From Pseudomonas entomophila (GTDB lineage Bacteria; Pseudomonadota; Gammaproteobacteria; Pseudomonadales; Pseudomonadaceae): DNA of 64,000 nt. How positions within the stretch are numbered: position 1 is the stretch's first letter; each line of letters opens with the position of its first letter. A program made the position numbers and the translations under genes. Positions 7,796 through 17,191 of this stretch are shown piece after piece. The stretch lies in the NCBI RefSeq assembly GCF_013523165.1, contig NZ_JAAMQI010000017.1, positions 26,655 through 90,654 of the forward strand. The letters run 5' to 3'. The notes under the pieces are model-generated. The model worked only from the letters and a program-made list of their open reading frames with translations. It was not told the DNA's origin and did no database searches.

Positions 7796-9553
7796 ATGCC
7801 CTCCTTGCTGCGCTCGCTACGCCTGATCGTGATCATCCTGGTGGTGCTGGCCGGCGCCGTCCTGTGCGCCAGCTGGGCCCTGCAACGCGCCGAGCGTCAG
7901 GCGCTGGAAGCCGATGCGCGACGGGCCAGCGAGCAACTGCACGTGTACGCCAACGCCCTGCATACCCTGATCGAGCGTTACCGGGCATTGCCTGCCGTGC
8001 TGGCGCTCGACCCGGAGCTGGTCCAGGCCCTGCAAGGCCCGGTGGACACGCAGACGCAAGACCGGCTCAACCGCAAGCTCGAACGCATCAATGGCGCGGC
8101 GGCCTCCTCCACCCTGGAACTGCTCGATCGCCACGGGCTGGCGGTCGCGGCCAGCAACTGGCGCCTGCCGACCAGCTATGTCGGTTCCAACTACGGCTTT
8201 CGCCCGTATTTCCAGCAGACCCTCAGCCACGGCAGCGGGCGGTTCTACGCGGTGGGCGTGACCAGTGGGGTGCCGGGCTACTTCCTGTCCAGCGCGGTCA
8301 ACGATGAGCGCGGACGCTTTCTGGGTGCCATGGTGGTCAAGCTGGAGTTCCCCGAGCTGGAGCGCGAGTGGCGCCAGGGCAACGACATCCTGCTGGTCAG
8401 CGATGCACGCGGCATCACCTTCATTGCCAATCAGCCCGGCTGGCGCTACCGGGAGCTGCAGCCACTGACGTCCGAGGACCGCGCTGACATCGCCGCGACC
8501 CGGCAATATGACAAACAGCCCCTGACGCCGTTGCAGCACCAGGTGCGCACGCAGTTCCAGGACAACAGCCGCCTGAGCCGCGTCCAGGGGCCCACTGGCA
8601 CGGCGGACTACCTCTGGGAGAGCCTGCCGCTGCCTGACGATGGGTGGACCTTGCACCTGCTGCGTGCGCCGCAGGTCGGCAAGGAAGGCGTCAATGCCGC
8701 GCTGACCGGCGCCCTGGCCTGGTTGAGCCTGGTGTTCGCCGCCTTGTTCGTGAACCAGCGCCTGCGCCTGGCGCGCTTGCGGGTGCGCAGCCGCGAGGCG
8801 CTGGAGCAGCAGGTCGAAGAACGCACCCGGCAATTGCGCCTGGCCCAGGAGGGCCTGGTGCAGTCGACCAAGCTCGCTGCGCTCGGCCAGATGTCCGCGG
8901 CGTTGGCCCACGAGATCAACCAGCCGCTGACCACCCAGCGCATGCAGCTGGAAACCGTGCGCCTGCTGCTCGACCACGGGCGCCACGCGGACGCGCGCCA
9001 GGCGCTCGAACCGCTCGAGCAGATGCTGACGCGCATGAGCGCCCTGACCAGTCACCTGAAGACCTTCGCCCGCAACAGCCCAGGTGGCCTGCGCGAGCGT
9101 CTGGACCTGGCCGAGGTGGTCGACCAGGCCTTGCACCTGCTGACCACGCGCCTGCGCGACGAAGGTGTCGAGCTGGCGCTGTACCTGGCACGTCCGGCCT
9201 GGGTGCGGGGCGATGCGATCCGCCTGGAGCAGGTGTTGATCAACCTGCTGCACAACGCCCTGGACGCCATGGCCGCCAAGCCCTACAAACGCCTGGAGAT
9301 CCGCATCGACGTGCAGGACGGGTCGTGGTGCCTGAGCGTGCTGGATTCTGGCGGCGGCATCGACCCGGCCCACCTGCCGAACGTCTTCGACCCGTTCTTC
9401 ACCACCAAGCCGGTTGGCGAAGGCCTGGGGCTGGGCCTGGCGATCTCCTATGGCATCGTGACCGAGGCCGGCGGCCGGCTGAGCGTCGACAACGCGCCTG
9501 GCGGCGCCCGTTTCAGCCTTCTTCTGCCACGTGACCTGGAGCCTGCATGTTGA
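7796..9553 (+). CDS. dctB: C4-dicarboxylate-type sensor histidine kinase (DctB/MifS-like)
   Basis: The product has 585 residues. The first transmembrane helix is residues 10-28, then a periplasmic double-PDC (Cache) sensor region to about 300 containing SNYGFRPYFQQ and YFLSSAV as in DctB. The second helix is about 302-319, followed by a coiled-coil linker. The HisKA box ALGQMSAALAHEINQPLTT places the phosphorylated His at 372. The ATPase domain has NLLHNALDAM (N box), DSGGGI (G1) and GLGLGLAIS (G2). It overlaps the response-regulator gene by 7 bases, so the two are co-translated. By family it senses C4- or C5-dicarboxylates; the actual ligand cannot be read from sequence. Confidence 0.9.
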   Translation: MPSLLRSLRLIVIILVVLAGAVLCASWALQRAERQALEADARRASEQLHVYANALHTLIERYRALPAVLALDPELVQALQGPVDTQTQDRLNRKLERINGAAASSTLELLDRHGLAVAASNWRLPTSYVGSNYGFRPYFQQTLSHGSGRFYAVGVTSGVPGYFLSSAVNDERGRFLGAMVVKLEFPELEREWRQGNDILLVSDARGITFIANQPGWRYRELQPLTSEDRADIAATRQYDKQPLTPLQHQVRTQFQDNSRLSRVQGPTGTADYLWESLPLPDDGWTLHLLRAPQVGKEGVNAALTGALAWLSLVFAALFVNQRLRLARLRVRSREALEQQVEERTRQLRLAQEGLVQSTKLAALGQMSAALAHEINQPLTTQRMQLETVRLLLDHGRHADARQALEPLEQMLTRMSALTSHLKTFARNSPGGLRERLDLAEVVDQALHLLTTRLRDEGVELALYLARPAWVRGDAIRLEQVLINLLHNALDAMAAKPYKRLEIRIDVQDGSWCLSVLDSGGGIDPAHLPNVFDPFFTTKPVGEGLGLGLAISYGIVTEAGGRLSVDNAPGGARFSLLLPRDLEPAC

Positions 9554-10881
9554 ACTCGGTGATCGTCATCGACGATGAACACAGCATTCGCACCGCCATC
9601 GAACAGTGGCTCGAGCTGGCCGGCTTCCAGGTCCAGCTGTTCGCCCGGGCCGAACCCTGCCTGGAGGCGCTGCCCGCGCATTTTCCCGGCGTGGTGATCA
9701 GCGATGTGCGCATGCCGGGCATGGACGGCCTGCAGGTGCTCGAACGCTTGCAGGCGCTCGACGCCGATTTGCCGGTGATCCTGCTGACCGGGCATGGCGA
9801 CGTGCCGATGGCGGTGGAGGCCATGCGCAATGGCGCCTACGACTTTCTGGAAAAGCCCTTCAGCCCGCAGCACCTGCTCGGCAGCCTCAGGCGCGCGCTG
9901 GACAAACGCCGACTGGTGCTGGAGAACCGCCGCCTGCACGAGCAGGCCGACCTGCGCACGCGACTGGAGAGCAGCCTGCTCGGCATGTCGCCGGGCATGC
10001 GCCAGTTGCGTCAGCAGGTGCTGGATTTGGCCGCGCTGCCCGTCAACGTGCTGATCCGGGGCGAGACCGGCAGTGGCAAGGAGCGTGTCGCCCGTTGCCT
10101 GCACACGTTCGGCCCGCGCGCCGGCAAGCCTTTCGTCGCGCTCAATTGCGCAGCGATCCCTGAAGCGCTGTTCGAGGCCGAGCTGTTCGGGCACGAAAGC
10201 GGCGCCTTCACCGGCGCCCAGGGCAAGCGGATCGGCAAGCTGGAGTACGCCGACGGCGGCACGGTGTTTCTCGACGAGATCGAGAGCATGCCGCTGGCGC
10301 AGCAGGCCAAACTGCTGCGGGTGATCCAGGAGCAGACCCTGGAGCGGCTGGGCGCCAACCGCAGTATCCGGGTGGACCTGCGCATCATCGCCGCGACCAA
10401 GCCGGACTTGCTGGAGGCGGCCCGGGCGGGCCGTTTCCGCGAAGACCTGGCGTATCGCCTGAACGTGGCCGAGTTGCGCCTCACGCCGCTGCGCGAGCGC
10501 CGCGAAGACATCCTGCTGCTGTTCGAGCACTTCACCCAGGCCGCCGCGCAGCGCCTCGGGCGTGCAGTGCCGCCGTTGTCGGACGGGCAACTGGCGCGGC
10601 TGCTGGGGCATGACTGGCCGGGCAACGTGCGCGAGCTGGCCAATGCGGCCGAGCGGCATGCCCTTGGCCTGCAAGCCCCTGAACTCGAGGCGCCGACCAC
10701 CGCCAGCGCGCTGCAGGCACAGATGGAAGCGTTCGAGGCCCAGTGCCTGCGCGCGGCCTTGCGCCAGCACCGGGGCGAGATCAAGGCGGTGATGGAGCAC
10801 CTGAACCTGCCGCGGCGGACACTGAACGAGAAGATGCAACGCCATGGGCTGGTCCGGGACGATTTTCTCGTGCGCGAATAG
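9547..10881 (+). CDS. dctD: Sigma54-dependent response regulator (DctD/MifR-like)
   Basis: The 444-residue NtrC-family activator starts with a receiver domain (VIVIDDEHS, phosphoacceptor Asp53 in ISDVRMPGMDG, Lys in LEKPF). The AAA+ domain has Walker A GETGSGKE at 172-179, the sigma54-contact loop GAFTGA at 219-224, Walker B GTVFLDEIE and the arginine-finger region. The C-terminal Fis-type helix-turn-helix is around 410-435 (MEHLNLPRRTLNEKM). The intact GAFTGA shows it should activate sigma54 promoters, and one lies upstream of the transporter gene that follows. It forms an operon with the kinase. Confidence 0.93.
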   Translation: MLNSVIVIDDEHSIRTAIEQWLELAGFQVQLFARAEPCLEALPAHFPGVVISDVRMPGMDGLQVLERLQALDADLPVILLTGHGDVPMAVEAMRNGAYDFLEKPFSPQHLLGSLRRALDKRRLVLENRRLHEQADLRTRLESSLLGMSPGMRQLRQQVLDLAALPVNVLIRGETGSGKERVARCLHTFGPRAGKPFVALNCAAIPEALFEAELFGHESGAFTGAQGKRIGKLEYADGGTVFLDEIESMPLAQQAKLLRVIQEQTLERLGANRSIRVDLRIIAATKPDLLEAARAGRFREDLAYRLNVAELRLTPLRERREDILLLFEHFTQAAAQRLGRAVPPLSDGQLARLLGHDWPGNVRELANAAERHALGLQAPELEAPTTASALQAQMEAFEAQCLRAALRQHRGEIKAVMEHLNLPRRTLNEKMQRHGLVRDDFLVRE

Positions 10882-11052
10882 GCGGATTCTTGCCGATGCC
10901 TTTGGATGGATCGGCGGAAAATTGCTGGCCTGATAGGCTGACAATCCCTTGTGGGAGCCGGTCTCATCAAGGCGTGACTTTGGGTGAACGGTCCGCAGGC
11001 CGATACCCGCGCAAAGGCAATGGCCCTGCATGAACGCTACGGTTGCCTACCT

Positions 11053-11068
11053 TGGCATACCTTCTGCA
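11053..11068 (+). promoter_or_regulatory. Sigma54 (-24/-12) promoter of the dicarboxylate/2-oxoglutarate transporter
   Basis: TGGCATACCTTCTGCA matches the TGGCAC-N5-TTGC consensus, with invariant GG at 11054-11055 and GC at 11066-11067 at the correct 12-base register. Transcription would start near 11080, leaving a leader of about 50 bases before the ATG at 11131. Its position directly after a DctD-type activator gene makes control by that protein likely. Confidence 0.8.
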
Positions 11069-11130
11069 ATGACCTGGGCAGTCACCGCATGGCGGTGCAC
11101 CCCACAAAAACAACGAGAAGGTCATCCCCC

Positions 11131-12450
11131 ATGGAGAACACCACTTCCCTGCCGCGCAGTGAAGGCGTCTCGCCCACTGTGCACAAGACCACCGCCTCCC
11201 GACTCAAGTCGATCTTCAGCGGCTCGATCGGCAACATGGTCGAATGGTACGACTGGTACGTGTACGCCGCATTTTCGCTGTACTTCGCCAAGGCCTTCTT
11301 CCCGGCCGGCGACACCACCGCACAACTGCTCAACACCGCCGCGATCTTTGCCGTGGGCTTTTTGATGCGTCCGATCGGGGGCTGGCTGATGGGCCTGTAC
11401 GCCGACCGCAAGGGGCGCAAGGCTGCGCTGATGGCGTCGGTCCTGCTGATGTGCGCCGGCTCTCTGGTAATCGCCCTGACCCCCGGGTACGAGACCATCG
11501 GCGTGGCGGCGCCGATCCTGCTGGTGGTGGCGCGCCTGCTGCAAGGCCTGTCGGTCGGCGGTGAATACGGCACCTCGGCGACCTACCTGAGTGAAATGGC
11601 CACCAAGGAGCGCCGTGGCTTCTTCTCGAGCTTCCAGTACGTGACCTTGATCTCCGGGCAGCTCATCGCCCTGGCGGTGCTGATCATCCTGCAGCAGACC
11701 CTGACCACCGAGCAGCTCTACGCCTGGGGCTGGCGTGTACCGTTCGTGATCGGCGCGCTGTGCGCAGTGGTGGCGCTGTACCTGCGCCGCGGCATGGAAG
11801 AGACCGCCTCCTTCACCAAGAAGAAGGCGTCCGACGAAAGCCTGATGCGCACGCTGCTGCGCCACCCCAAGGAGCTGCTGACCGTGGTCGGCCTGACCAT
11901 GGGCGGCACCTTGGCCTTCTACACCTACACCACCTACATGCAGAAGTACCTGGTGAACACGGTGGGCATGAGCATCAGCGACTCGACCACCATCTCGGCG
12001 GCCACGCTGTTCCTGTTCATGTGCCTGCAACCGTTGATCGGCGGGCTGTCGGACCGCATCGGGCGGCGTCCGATCCTGATCGCCTTCGGGGTGCTGGGCA
12101 CACTGTTCACCGTGCCGATCCTCAGCACCCTGCACACCATCCAGAGCTGGTGGGGGGCGTTCTTCCTGATCATGGCGGCGCTGATCATCGTCAGTGGCTA
12201 TACCTCGATCAACGCCGTGGTCAAGGCCGAGCTGTTCCCCACCGAGATCCGGGCGCTGGGCGTGGGCCTGCCCTATGCACTGACCGTGTCGATCTTCGGC
12301 GGCACCGCCGAATACGTGGCGCTGTGGTTCAAGAGCATCGGCATGGAAAGCGGCTTCTACTGGTACGTGACCGGCTGCATCGCCTGCTCCCTGCTGGTCT
12401 ACGCGACCATGAAGGACACCCGCACGCACTCGCGCATCAACACCGACTGA
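11131..12450 (+). CDS. kgtP: MFS dicarboxylate/2-oxoglutarate:H+ symporter, MHS family (KgtP-like)
   Basis: The protein has 439 residues from the ATG at 11131, which follows GAGAAGG by about 10 bases; earlier in-frame codons precede the sigma54 promoter and are excluded. It shows the metabolite:H+ symporter signature: SIFSGSIGNMVEWYDWYVYAAFSLYF at helix 1, MRPIGGWLMGLYADRKGRK in loop 2-3, GLSVGGEYGTSATYLSE at helix 4-5 and LSDRIGRRP in loop 8-9. Twelve helices are expected in the inner membrane. KgtP-type carriers import 2-oxoglutarate and related dicarboxylates. The upstream two-component genes and sigma54 site argue for substrate-induced expression. Confidence 0.88.
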   Translation: MENTTSLPRSEGVSPTVHKTTASRLKSIFSGSIGNMVEWYDWYVYAAFSLYFAKAFFPAGDTTAQLLNTAAIFAVGFLMRPIGGWLMGLYADRKGRKAALMASVLLMCAGSLVIALTPGYETIGVAAPILLVVARLLQGLSVGGEYGTSATYLSEMATKERRGFFSSFQYVTLISGQLIALAVLIILQQTLTTEQLYAWGWRVPFVIGALCAVVALYLRRGMEETASFTKKKASDESLMRTLLRHPKELLTVVGLTMGGTLAFYTYTTYMQKYLVNTVGMSISDSTTISAATLFLFMCLQPLIGGLSDRIGRRPILIAFGVLGTLFTVPILSTLHTIQSWWGAFFLIMAALIIVSGYTSINAVVKAELFPTEIRALGVGLPYALTVSIFGGTAEYVALWFKSIGMESGFYWYVTGCIACSLLVYATMKDTRTHSRINTD

Positions 12451-12471
12451 CCCTGCGCGTGGCCTGAATCG

Positions 12472-12504
12472 CACAGAGGGCACCGCGCGGTGCCCTCCCC
12501 TGTG
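12472..12504 (+). terminator. Stem-loop terminator after the transporter gene
   Basis: GAGGGCACC-GCGC-GGTGCCCTC forms a 9-base perfect stem, extended by an outer CACAG/CTGTG pairing. It lies 21 bases after the stop and is followed by a short T-containing stretch (GCATTTGC), so termination is plausible though the T-tract is poor. Confidence 0.6.
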
Positions 12505-12580
12505 CATTTGCAGATCACCGAAGGCTTGGCACACTATGGGGCCCGTCCATCAAGAGGAAGGGCCACCTGGCCCAGCGTCC

Positions 12581-13186
12581 ATGTACTCCTACGAAACCGC
12601 CCAGGGCCACGGCCTGCCCCACGATCCCTTCAATGCCATCGTCGGCCCACGCCCGATCGGTTGGATCTCCTCCCACGACCGCGAAGGCCGCCTGAACCTG
12701 GCGCCGTACAGCTTCTTCAACGCCTTCAATTACGTGCCGCCGATCATCGGCTTTTGCAGTGTCGGGCGCAAAGACAGCCTCAACAACATCGAGCAGACCG
12801 GCGAGTTCGTCTGGAACCTGGCGACTCGACCGCTGGCCGAGGCCATGAACCAGAGCTGCGCCGCGGTGCCGGCAGAGGTCGACGAATTCGCACTGAGCGG
12901 GTTGACGGCAACGCCGTCGCGCCTGGTCGGTGTGCCGCGGGTGGGCGAAAGCCCGGTGGCGTTCGAATGCAAGGTCAGCCAGATCGTCCAGCTCAAGCGT
13001 GCCGACCAGGCCCTGGTGCCCAGCTGGCTGATCCTGGGTGAGGTGGTGGCGGTGCACATTGCCGAGCACCTGCTCAAGGACGGGATCTACGACACGGCGG
13101 CGGCGCAGCCGATCCTGCGGGGCGGTGGGCCGGCGGACTACTTCGAGCTGGGCGAGCTGTTCAAGATGAGACGCCCGGAGGCGTAA
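12581..13186 (+). CDS. Flavin reductase family protein (FMN-binding split barrel)
   Basis: The protein has 201 residues from the ATG at 12581 (MYSYETAQGHG); the in-frame extension from 12536 is not family-like. Conserved motifs are PHDPFNAIVGPRPIGWIS near residues 12-29, LNLAPYSFFNAF at about 40-51 and GEFVWNLATRPLAEAMN. These match the DIM6/NTAB flavin reductase group, which binds FMN and often partners monooxygenases or acts alone as an NAD(P)H:flavin oxidoreductase. No oxygenase gene is adjacent. The actual substrate is unknown. Confidence 0.85.
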   Translation: MYSYETAQGHGLPHDPFNAIVGPRPIGWISSHDREGRLNLAPYSFFNAFNYVPPIIGFCSVGRKDSLNNIEQTGEFVWNLATRPLAEAMNQSCAAVPAEVDEFALSGLTATPSRLVGVPRVGESPVAFECKVSQIVQLKRADQALVPSWLILGEVVAVHIAEHLLKDGIYDTAAAQPILRGGGPADYFELGELFKMRRPEA

Positions 13187-13229
13187 GAAGGCCGTGAAGG
13201 CGCGTCGGCCGAACGAAGAGGCCCGACGA

Positions 13230-13472
13230 CTACGCGCCCTCCCCCCACACCAGCTCGCCGTCTTCATCCACCCCTGTCAACCGCGCCAGCACCTCGGCGG
13301 CGGCTTCATCCGCTGCAGCGGCCCGTGGGAAGACCTGCGCGTCCAGCACCTTGTGAAACCGGGGGGCGCCCGGACCGTGGGCGGCCTTCACGGCAATCGC
13401 GGCATGGTAGCCGCCTTCGGTCGGCACCATCGCCGACACGGCTTCGAAGCCAGGGAACACTTTGCGGGCCAT
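13230..13472 (-). CDS. Small hypothetical protein (80 residues)
   Basis: The start is the ATG at 13472, preceded by a perfect AGGAGG ribosome site, which argues strongly that the gene is real. The product opens MARKVFPGFEAVSAMVPTEG, contains GGYHAAIAVKA and is acidic toward the end (DEDGELVWGEGA). It has no signal peptide or membrane helix. I do not recognise the family. It lies between the flavin reductase and the oxaloacetate decarboxylase-type gene, on the same strand as the latter and 66 bases after its stop, so it may be co-transcribed. Confidence 0.7.
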   Translation of the reverse strand: MARKVFPGFEAVSAMVPTEGGYHAAIAVKAAHGPGAPRFHKVLDAQVFPRAAAADEAAAEVLARLTGVDEDGELVWGEGA

Positions 13473-13538
13473 CGTGGCCTCCTGATCAGGATGGACGTGA
13501 GGGCAAGCCAATCACGTCCTGGTTGCCGGGACGCGTGG

Positions 13539-14408
13539 TCACTCTTCGACGCTCATGTATTCCTTGGCCCACCGGATGTAGTCTTCAGGCTGCGTGTAGG
13601 TGTGCGACAGCTCGGTGGCGCTCAGGCTTTCGGCCTGGGTCTGACGGCCACGCTGCTGGCGCAGGCAGTCGTAGGTGGCCTTGATCGCGGCAAAATACGC
13701 CGCGTGCCCGTCGACCACGATGCGCACGCCCAGGCTGGCCAGGCGTGCATCGTCGGTAAGCTTGGGGTTGCCGTAGGTGACCAGCATCAGTGGCACGCTC
13801 AGGTGTTCGGCGATGGCTTCGAGCTGGTCGAAATCCTTCACACCGACCATGCAGATCCCGTCGGCACCGGCCTCCTGGTAGGCCCGCGTGCGGGCGATGA
13901 CCTGCTCGAGCGGCAGCACGCCGGCATTGGTCCGGGCGATGATCGACAAGGCCGGGTCGACCCGGGCCTCGAGCGCGGCGCGGATCTTGCCGACGCCCTC
14001 CTCGACCGAGATCAGGTCGGTCGACTTGCGGCCGAACTGGGCCGGCAGCAGGGTATCTTCCAGGGTCAGCGCGGCGACGCCGGCACGTTCCAGCTCGACC
14101 ACCGTGCGCATGACGTTGAGCGCATTGCCATAACCATGGTCGGCGTCGGCCAGCACTGGCAACTGGGCGACACGGCCGATGCGCGTGGCCTGCTCGACGA
14201 ACTCGCTCAAGGTGATCAGTGCGAAGTCCGGCGCGGCCAGCACCTGCAGGGAGGCTACCGAACCGCCCAGGATGCCGACTTCAAAGCCCAGGTCGGCGGC
14301 GATGCGCGCCGACATCGGATCGAAGACCGAGGCAGTGTGGTAGCACGAGCCCGAGGCGAGCAAGGCGCGGAAATCGGTACGCAAATCGTGATGTGAAGCC
14401 TTGGGCAT
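13539..14408 (-). CDS. Oxaloacetate decarboxylase, PEP mutase/isocitrate lyase superfamily
   Basis: The protein has 289 residues from the ATG at 14408, 5 bases after GGAG; a GTG two codons earlier is an alternative. The alpha/beta-barrel superfamily is shown by [44 protein letters not shown] (metal-binding Asp residues), [13 protein letters not shown] and IIARTNAG. This closely resembles the characterised P. aeruginosa PA4872 type, a Mg-dependent oxaloacetate decarboxylase, rather than methylisocitrate lyase, because the catalytic Cys of lyases (KKCGH) is absent. It is transcribed away from the DHA2 exporter gene. Confidence 0.85.
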   Translation of the reverse strand: MPKASHHDLRTDFRALLASGSCYHTASVFDPMSARIAADLGFEVGILGGSVASLQVLAAPDFALITLSEFVEQATRIGRVAQLPVLADADHGYGNALNVMRTVVELERAGVAALTLEDTLLPAQFGRKSTDLISVEEGVGKIRAALEARVDPALSIIARTNAGVLPLEQVIARTRAYQEAGADGICMVGVKDFDQLEAIAEHLSVPLMLVTYGNPKLTDDARLASLGVRIVVDGHAAYFAAIKATYDCLRQQRGRQTQAESLSATELSHTYTQPEDYIRWAKEYMSVEE

Positions 14409-14694
14409 GGTCACTCCGCAATAACAGTGAAGGTGAACGGGCTGACGACCGACCTCTGAGCGAGGTCCACCTGGCTTTTTCTCGCCGACGCCATCGGGCA
14501 GCCATGCCGGACAGGGTGGCAGAGGAATAGAAGGTTTGGGTTACAGCGGTGAACAATCAGGCGACCTCTTGACGCACCATCGTGGTGCGAAGCCCCGTGA
14601 TTCGGCCTGTGTGGCGTGATCACCTTACCACGCCAGGTGGCATACCAAAATGAAAGCACCTATGCAGATCCGGCATAGGGGATGCCGGAATTAC

Positions 14695-14706
14695 ATAGTT
14701 AGCTAT
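14695..14706. promoter_or_regulatory. ATAG-TTAG-CTAT inverted repeat upstream of the DHA2 exporter
   Basis: A 4-base inverted repeat (ATAG/CTAT) lies in a notably AT-rich stretch about 75 bases before the exporter start, followed by a possible -10 (GCTATCCT). Short AT-rich palindromes of this kind are typical of MarR-family operators, but no MarR gene is adjacent, so this is only a suggestion. Confidence 0.3.
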
Positions 14707-14779
14707 CAAATCAGGTACGCTATCCTGCGTCCTCGTACCTGACCTGCGACCCCGCCCGCCCTCTGCCCAGGCCTGCCCC

Positions 14780-16234
14780 ATGACTGCCTCGCTCCTGCCG
14801 AACATTCCCCGTGCAACGCTGATCGCCCTGATGCTGGCGACGTTGCTGGGCGCGCTCGACCAGACCATCGTGGCGGTGTCGCTACCGGCCATTTCCGCGC
14901 AGTTCGGCGAGGTCGGCCTGCTGGCCTGGGTGGTCTCCGGCTACATGGTGGCCATGACCATCGCCGTTCCGCTCTACGGCAAGCTGGGCGACCTGTATGG
15001 CCGTCGGCTGATGATCCTGACCGGCACGGCGGTCTTCACCGTGGCGTCGGTGGCGTGCGCTCTGGCCCAGGACATGCCGCAACTGATCGCCGCCCGTGTG
15101 CTGCAAGGGCTGGGTGCGGGCGGGATGATCTCGGTCAGCCAGGCGATCGTCGGCGACCTCGTGCCGCCGCGCGAGCGGGGACGCTACCAGGGCTATTTCA
15201 GTGGCATGTACGCGGTGGCCAGCGTGGCAGGCCCCGTCCTGGGTGGCGGCCTGACCGAGTACCTGTCGTGGCACTGGGTGTTCTGGGTCAACCTGCCGCT
15301 GGGGGTGTGCACCTGGTGGGCGCTGCAACGCGCACTGGGCGCGCCAGGCCGCACGCGCCCCGATGCACGCGTGGACTATGCAGGCGCAGTCCTGCTGACG
15401 CTGGGCCTGGGCAGCTTGCTGTTGGGCGTCACCTGGGTCGGCCAGGGTCATGCCTGGACCAGCCCGGCCGTGATGGGTCTGGCCGCTGGCGCGCTGATCG
15501 CCCTGCTCGCGTTCGTCGCCCACGAACGTCGCACGGTGCAGCCGCTGATGCCGTTGCACCTGTTCGGCAACCCCGTGGCGGTGCTGTGCTGGACGACGCT
15601 GTTCTTCGCCAGCTTCCAGTCGATCTCCCTGACCATGCTCGAGCCGCTGCGCGTACAGAGCCTCACCAGCGCAGGTGCCGACAGCGCCGCCCTGCACCTG
15701 TTGCCGCTGGCGATGGGCCTGCCCATCGGGGCCTTCACTGGCGGGCGCCTGACCTCCCGAACCGGCCGCTACAAACCGCAGATCCTGACCGGCGCCCTGT
15801 TGATGCCGGTGGCGATCCTGGGCCTGGCCCTCACCCCGGTGCAGGCGAGCCTGCCCAGTGCGCTGTGCCTGCTGGTGATCGGCATCGCCTGCGGGTTGCA
15901 GTTTCCCACCTCGCTGGTCGGCGCGCAGAGCGCGGTGGCGCAACACGACATGGGCGTGGTCACCAGTACGACCAACCTGTTCCGGTCCCTGGGCGGTGCG
16001 GTGGGCGTGGCCTGTATGTCCAGCGCGCTGCTGGCGCTGATGCTACGGGCCGGGCTGGGGCAGTCGGAAGGGGGCGACGTGTTGCTGGGCAGCCTGCATG
16101 CGCAGGGTCACGCGGCGAGCCCAGCATTGTCCGGCGTGTTCCGCCACCTGCTGGAAGGCAGCGCTGCGGTCTCGCTGCTGGGGACGCTCGCTGCGCTGAC
16201 GCTGCCGGATCGGCCCCTGCGCGGGCGCAGCTAA
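14780..16234 (+). CDS. DHA2 (EmrB/QacA-type) MFS drug exporter
   Basis: The 484-residue protein has about 14 hydrophobic helices. Signature segments are ATLLGALDQTIVAVSLPAIS (helix 1, motif D1 with Asp), GKLGDLYGRRLM (motif A), ARVLQGLGAGGMISVSQAIV (motif B) and GPVLGGGLTEYLSWHWVFWVNLPLG (motif C, diagnostic of antiporters). It should export drugs by proton antiport across the inner membrane. No EmrA-like adaptor is adjacent. It converges with ttgR, separated by 36 bases. Confidence 0.9.
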   Translation: MTASLLPNIPRATLIALMLATLLGALDQTIVAVSLPAISAQFGEVGLLAWVVSGYMVAMTIAVPLYGKLGDLYGRRLMILTGTAVFTVASVACALAQDMPQLIAARVLQGLGAGGMISVSQAIVGDLVPPRERGRYQGYFSGMYAVASVAGPVLGGGLTEYLSWHWVFWVNLPLGVCTWWALQRALGAPGRTRPDARVDYAGAVLLTLGLGSLLLGVTWVGQGHAWTSPAVMGLAAGALIALLAFVAHERRTVQPLMPLHLFGNPVAVLCWTTLFFASFQSISLTMLEPLRVQSLTSAGADSAALHLLPLAMGLPIGAFTGGRLTSRTGRYKPQILTGALLMPVAILGLALTPVQASLPSALCLLVIGIACGLQFPTSLVGAQSAVAQHDMGVVTSTTNLFRSLGGAVGVACMSSALLALMLRAGLGQSEGGDVLLGSLHAQGHAASPALSGVFRHLLEGSAAVSLLGTLAALTLPDRPLRGRS

Positions 16235-16270
16235 CAGGGGAAACACGTCTTCACACACCTTCACAAAAGG

Positions 16271-16903
16271 TCATTTGCGCAGGGCCGGGCTCCAGCGCAA
16301 CATGTCCAGCCCGGTGTCGGCCCACTTTTCGGCATCGCCCCGCAGGTCGAAACTGTCCGGCAGCAACAGCCAGCGCTTGACCAGCCCGTCGACGTAAGCG
16401 AACAGCGCGAGCGCGGCGCGGTCAGTGTCCAAGGTCTCTGGCAATTGGCCACGGCGCACGGCATTGGTGACGGCTAACGAGATACTCTCATGGCATTCGA
16501 TGATCGAACTCTGCCGTTGCTGGCGAATCTCGCACATGTCGTCGGTGAATTCGCACTTGTACTGCAGGATCTCGTTGATTCGCCGCGTGCGCGAATCCTG
16601 CACCACCTCCCGGAACAGACGCACCAGCAGTTGCCGGGTGCAGCCCAGGGGGTCGAGTTCGTCTTCGCTTTCGCTGGCCCGGGCCAGCGGGTCGAGGGTC
16701 TCGCGCAGGCTTTCGAGCAGCGCTTCGATCAATTCGGCCTTGTTGTTGAAGTGCCAGTAGATCGCGCCGCGGGTCACCCCTGCCAGTTCGGCGATCTCCG
16801 CCAGGGTGGTGCGGGCCACGCCGCGGTTGTAGAAGGCCTTTTCCGCGGCCTCGAGGATCTGGTTTCGAGTTTCCTGGGCTTCCTCTTTGGTACGACGAAC
16901 CAT
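16271..16903 (-). CDS. ttgR: TetR-family repressor TtgR
   Basis: The 210-residue protein has the family N-terminal helix-turn-helix ([41 protein letters not shown] split across residues about 12-52) and a ligand-binding C-terminal domain. Sequence, length and position beside ttgABC identify it as TtgR, which binds antibiotics and plant flavonoids and then leaves its operator. It is divergent from ttgA; the shared intergenic region holds the known operator. Start at 16903 gives [14 protein letters not shown] as in the characterised protein. Confidence 0.95.
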   Translation of the reverse strand: MVRRTKEEAQETRNQILEAAEKAFYNRGVARTTLAEIAELAGVTRGAIYWHFNNKAELIEALLESLRETLDPLARASESEDELDPLGCTRQLLVRLFREVVQDSRTRRINEILQYKCEFTDDMCEIRQQRQSSIIECHESISLAVTNAVRRGQLPETLDTDRAALALFAYVDGLVKRWLLLPDSFDLRGDAEKWADTGLDMLRWSPALRK

Positions 16904-17030
16904 GGCAGTACAACCTCATCAGCGCCCCTGCGCTGGGCAAGCGCGGAGCGATCGTGCCGGGCTCGTCCCGAAAGGCGGCAGCCGGTCTCGTTTATCACGG
17001 CCAGGGCGGGCAAATGGCCGCACCAGCGCT

Positions 17031-17063
17031 GTTTACAAACAACCATGAATGTAAGTATATTCA
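17031..17063. promoter_or_regulatory. TtgR operator in the ttgR-ttgA intergenic region
   Basis: The inverted repeat TTACA (17033-17037) and TGTAA (17050-17054), with context TTTACAAACAACCATGAATG, matches the operator described for TtgR of P. putida, which overlaps the divergent ttgR and ttgABC promoters. TtgR bound here would repress both transcripts until an effector is bound. Confidence 0.88.
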
Positions 17064-17191
17064 TTAGCAAGCTATTTATCCACTCGGCGATACCGCGGCT
17101 CACCCGGCGGTACTTGCCGGGTCGCCCGATTGCCTACAGCACACTTCATCACTTTTGAGCGTCCCCCTGCTCTTGCGACCCGAGGACTGTC

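Noticed and set aside
10951..10966. CTTGTGGGAGCCGG fragment
   Set aside because: Resembles a REP edge but lacks a palindrome; too short to annotate.
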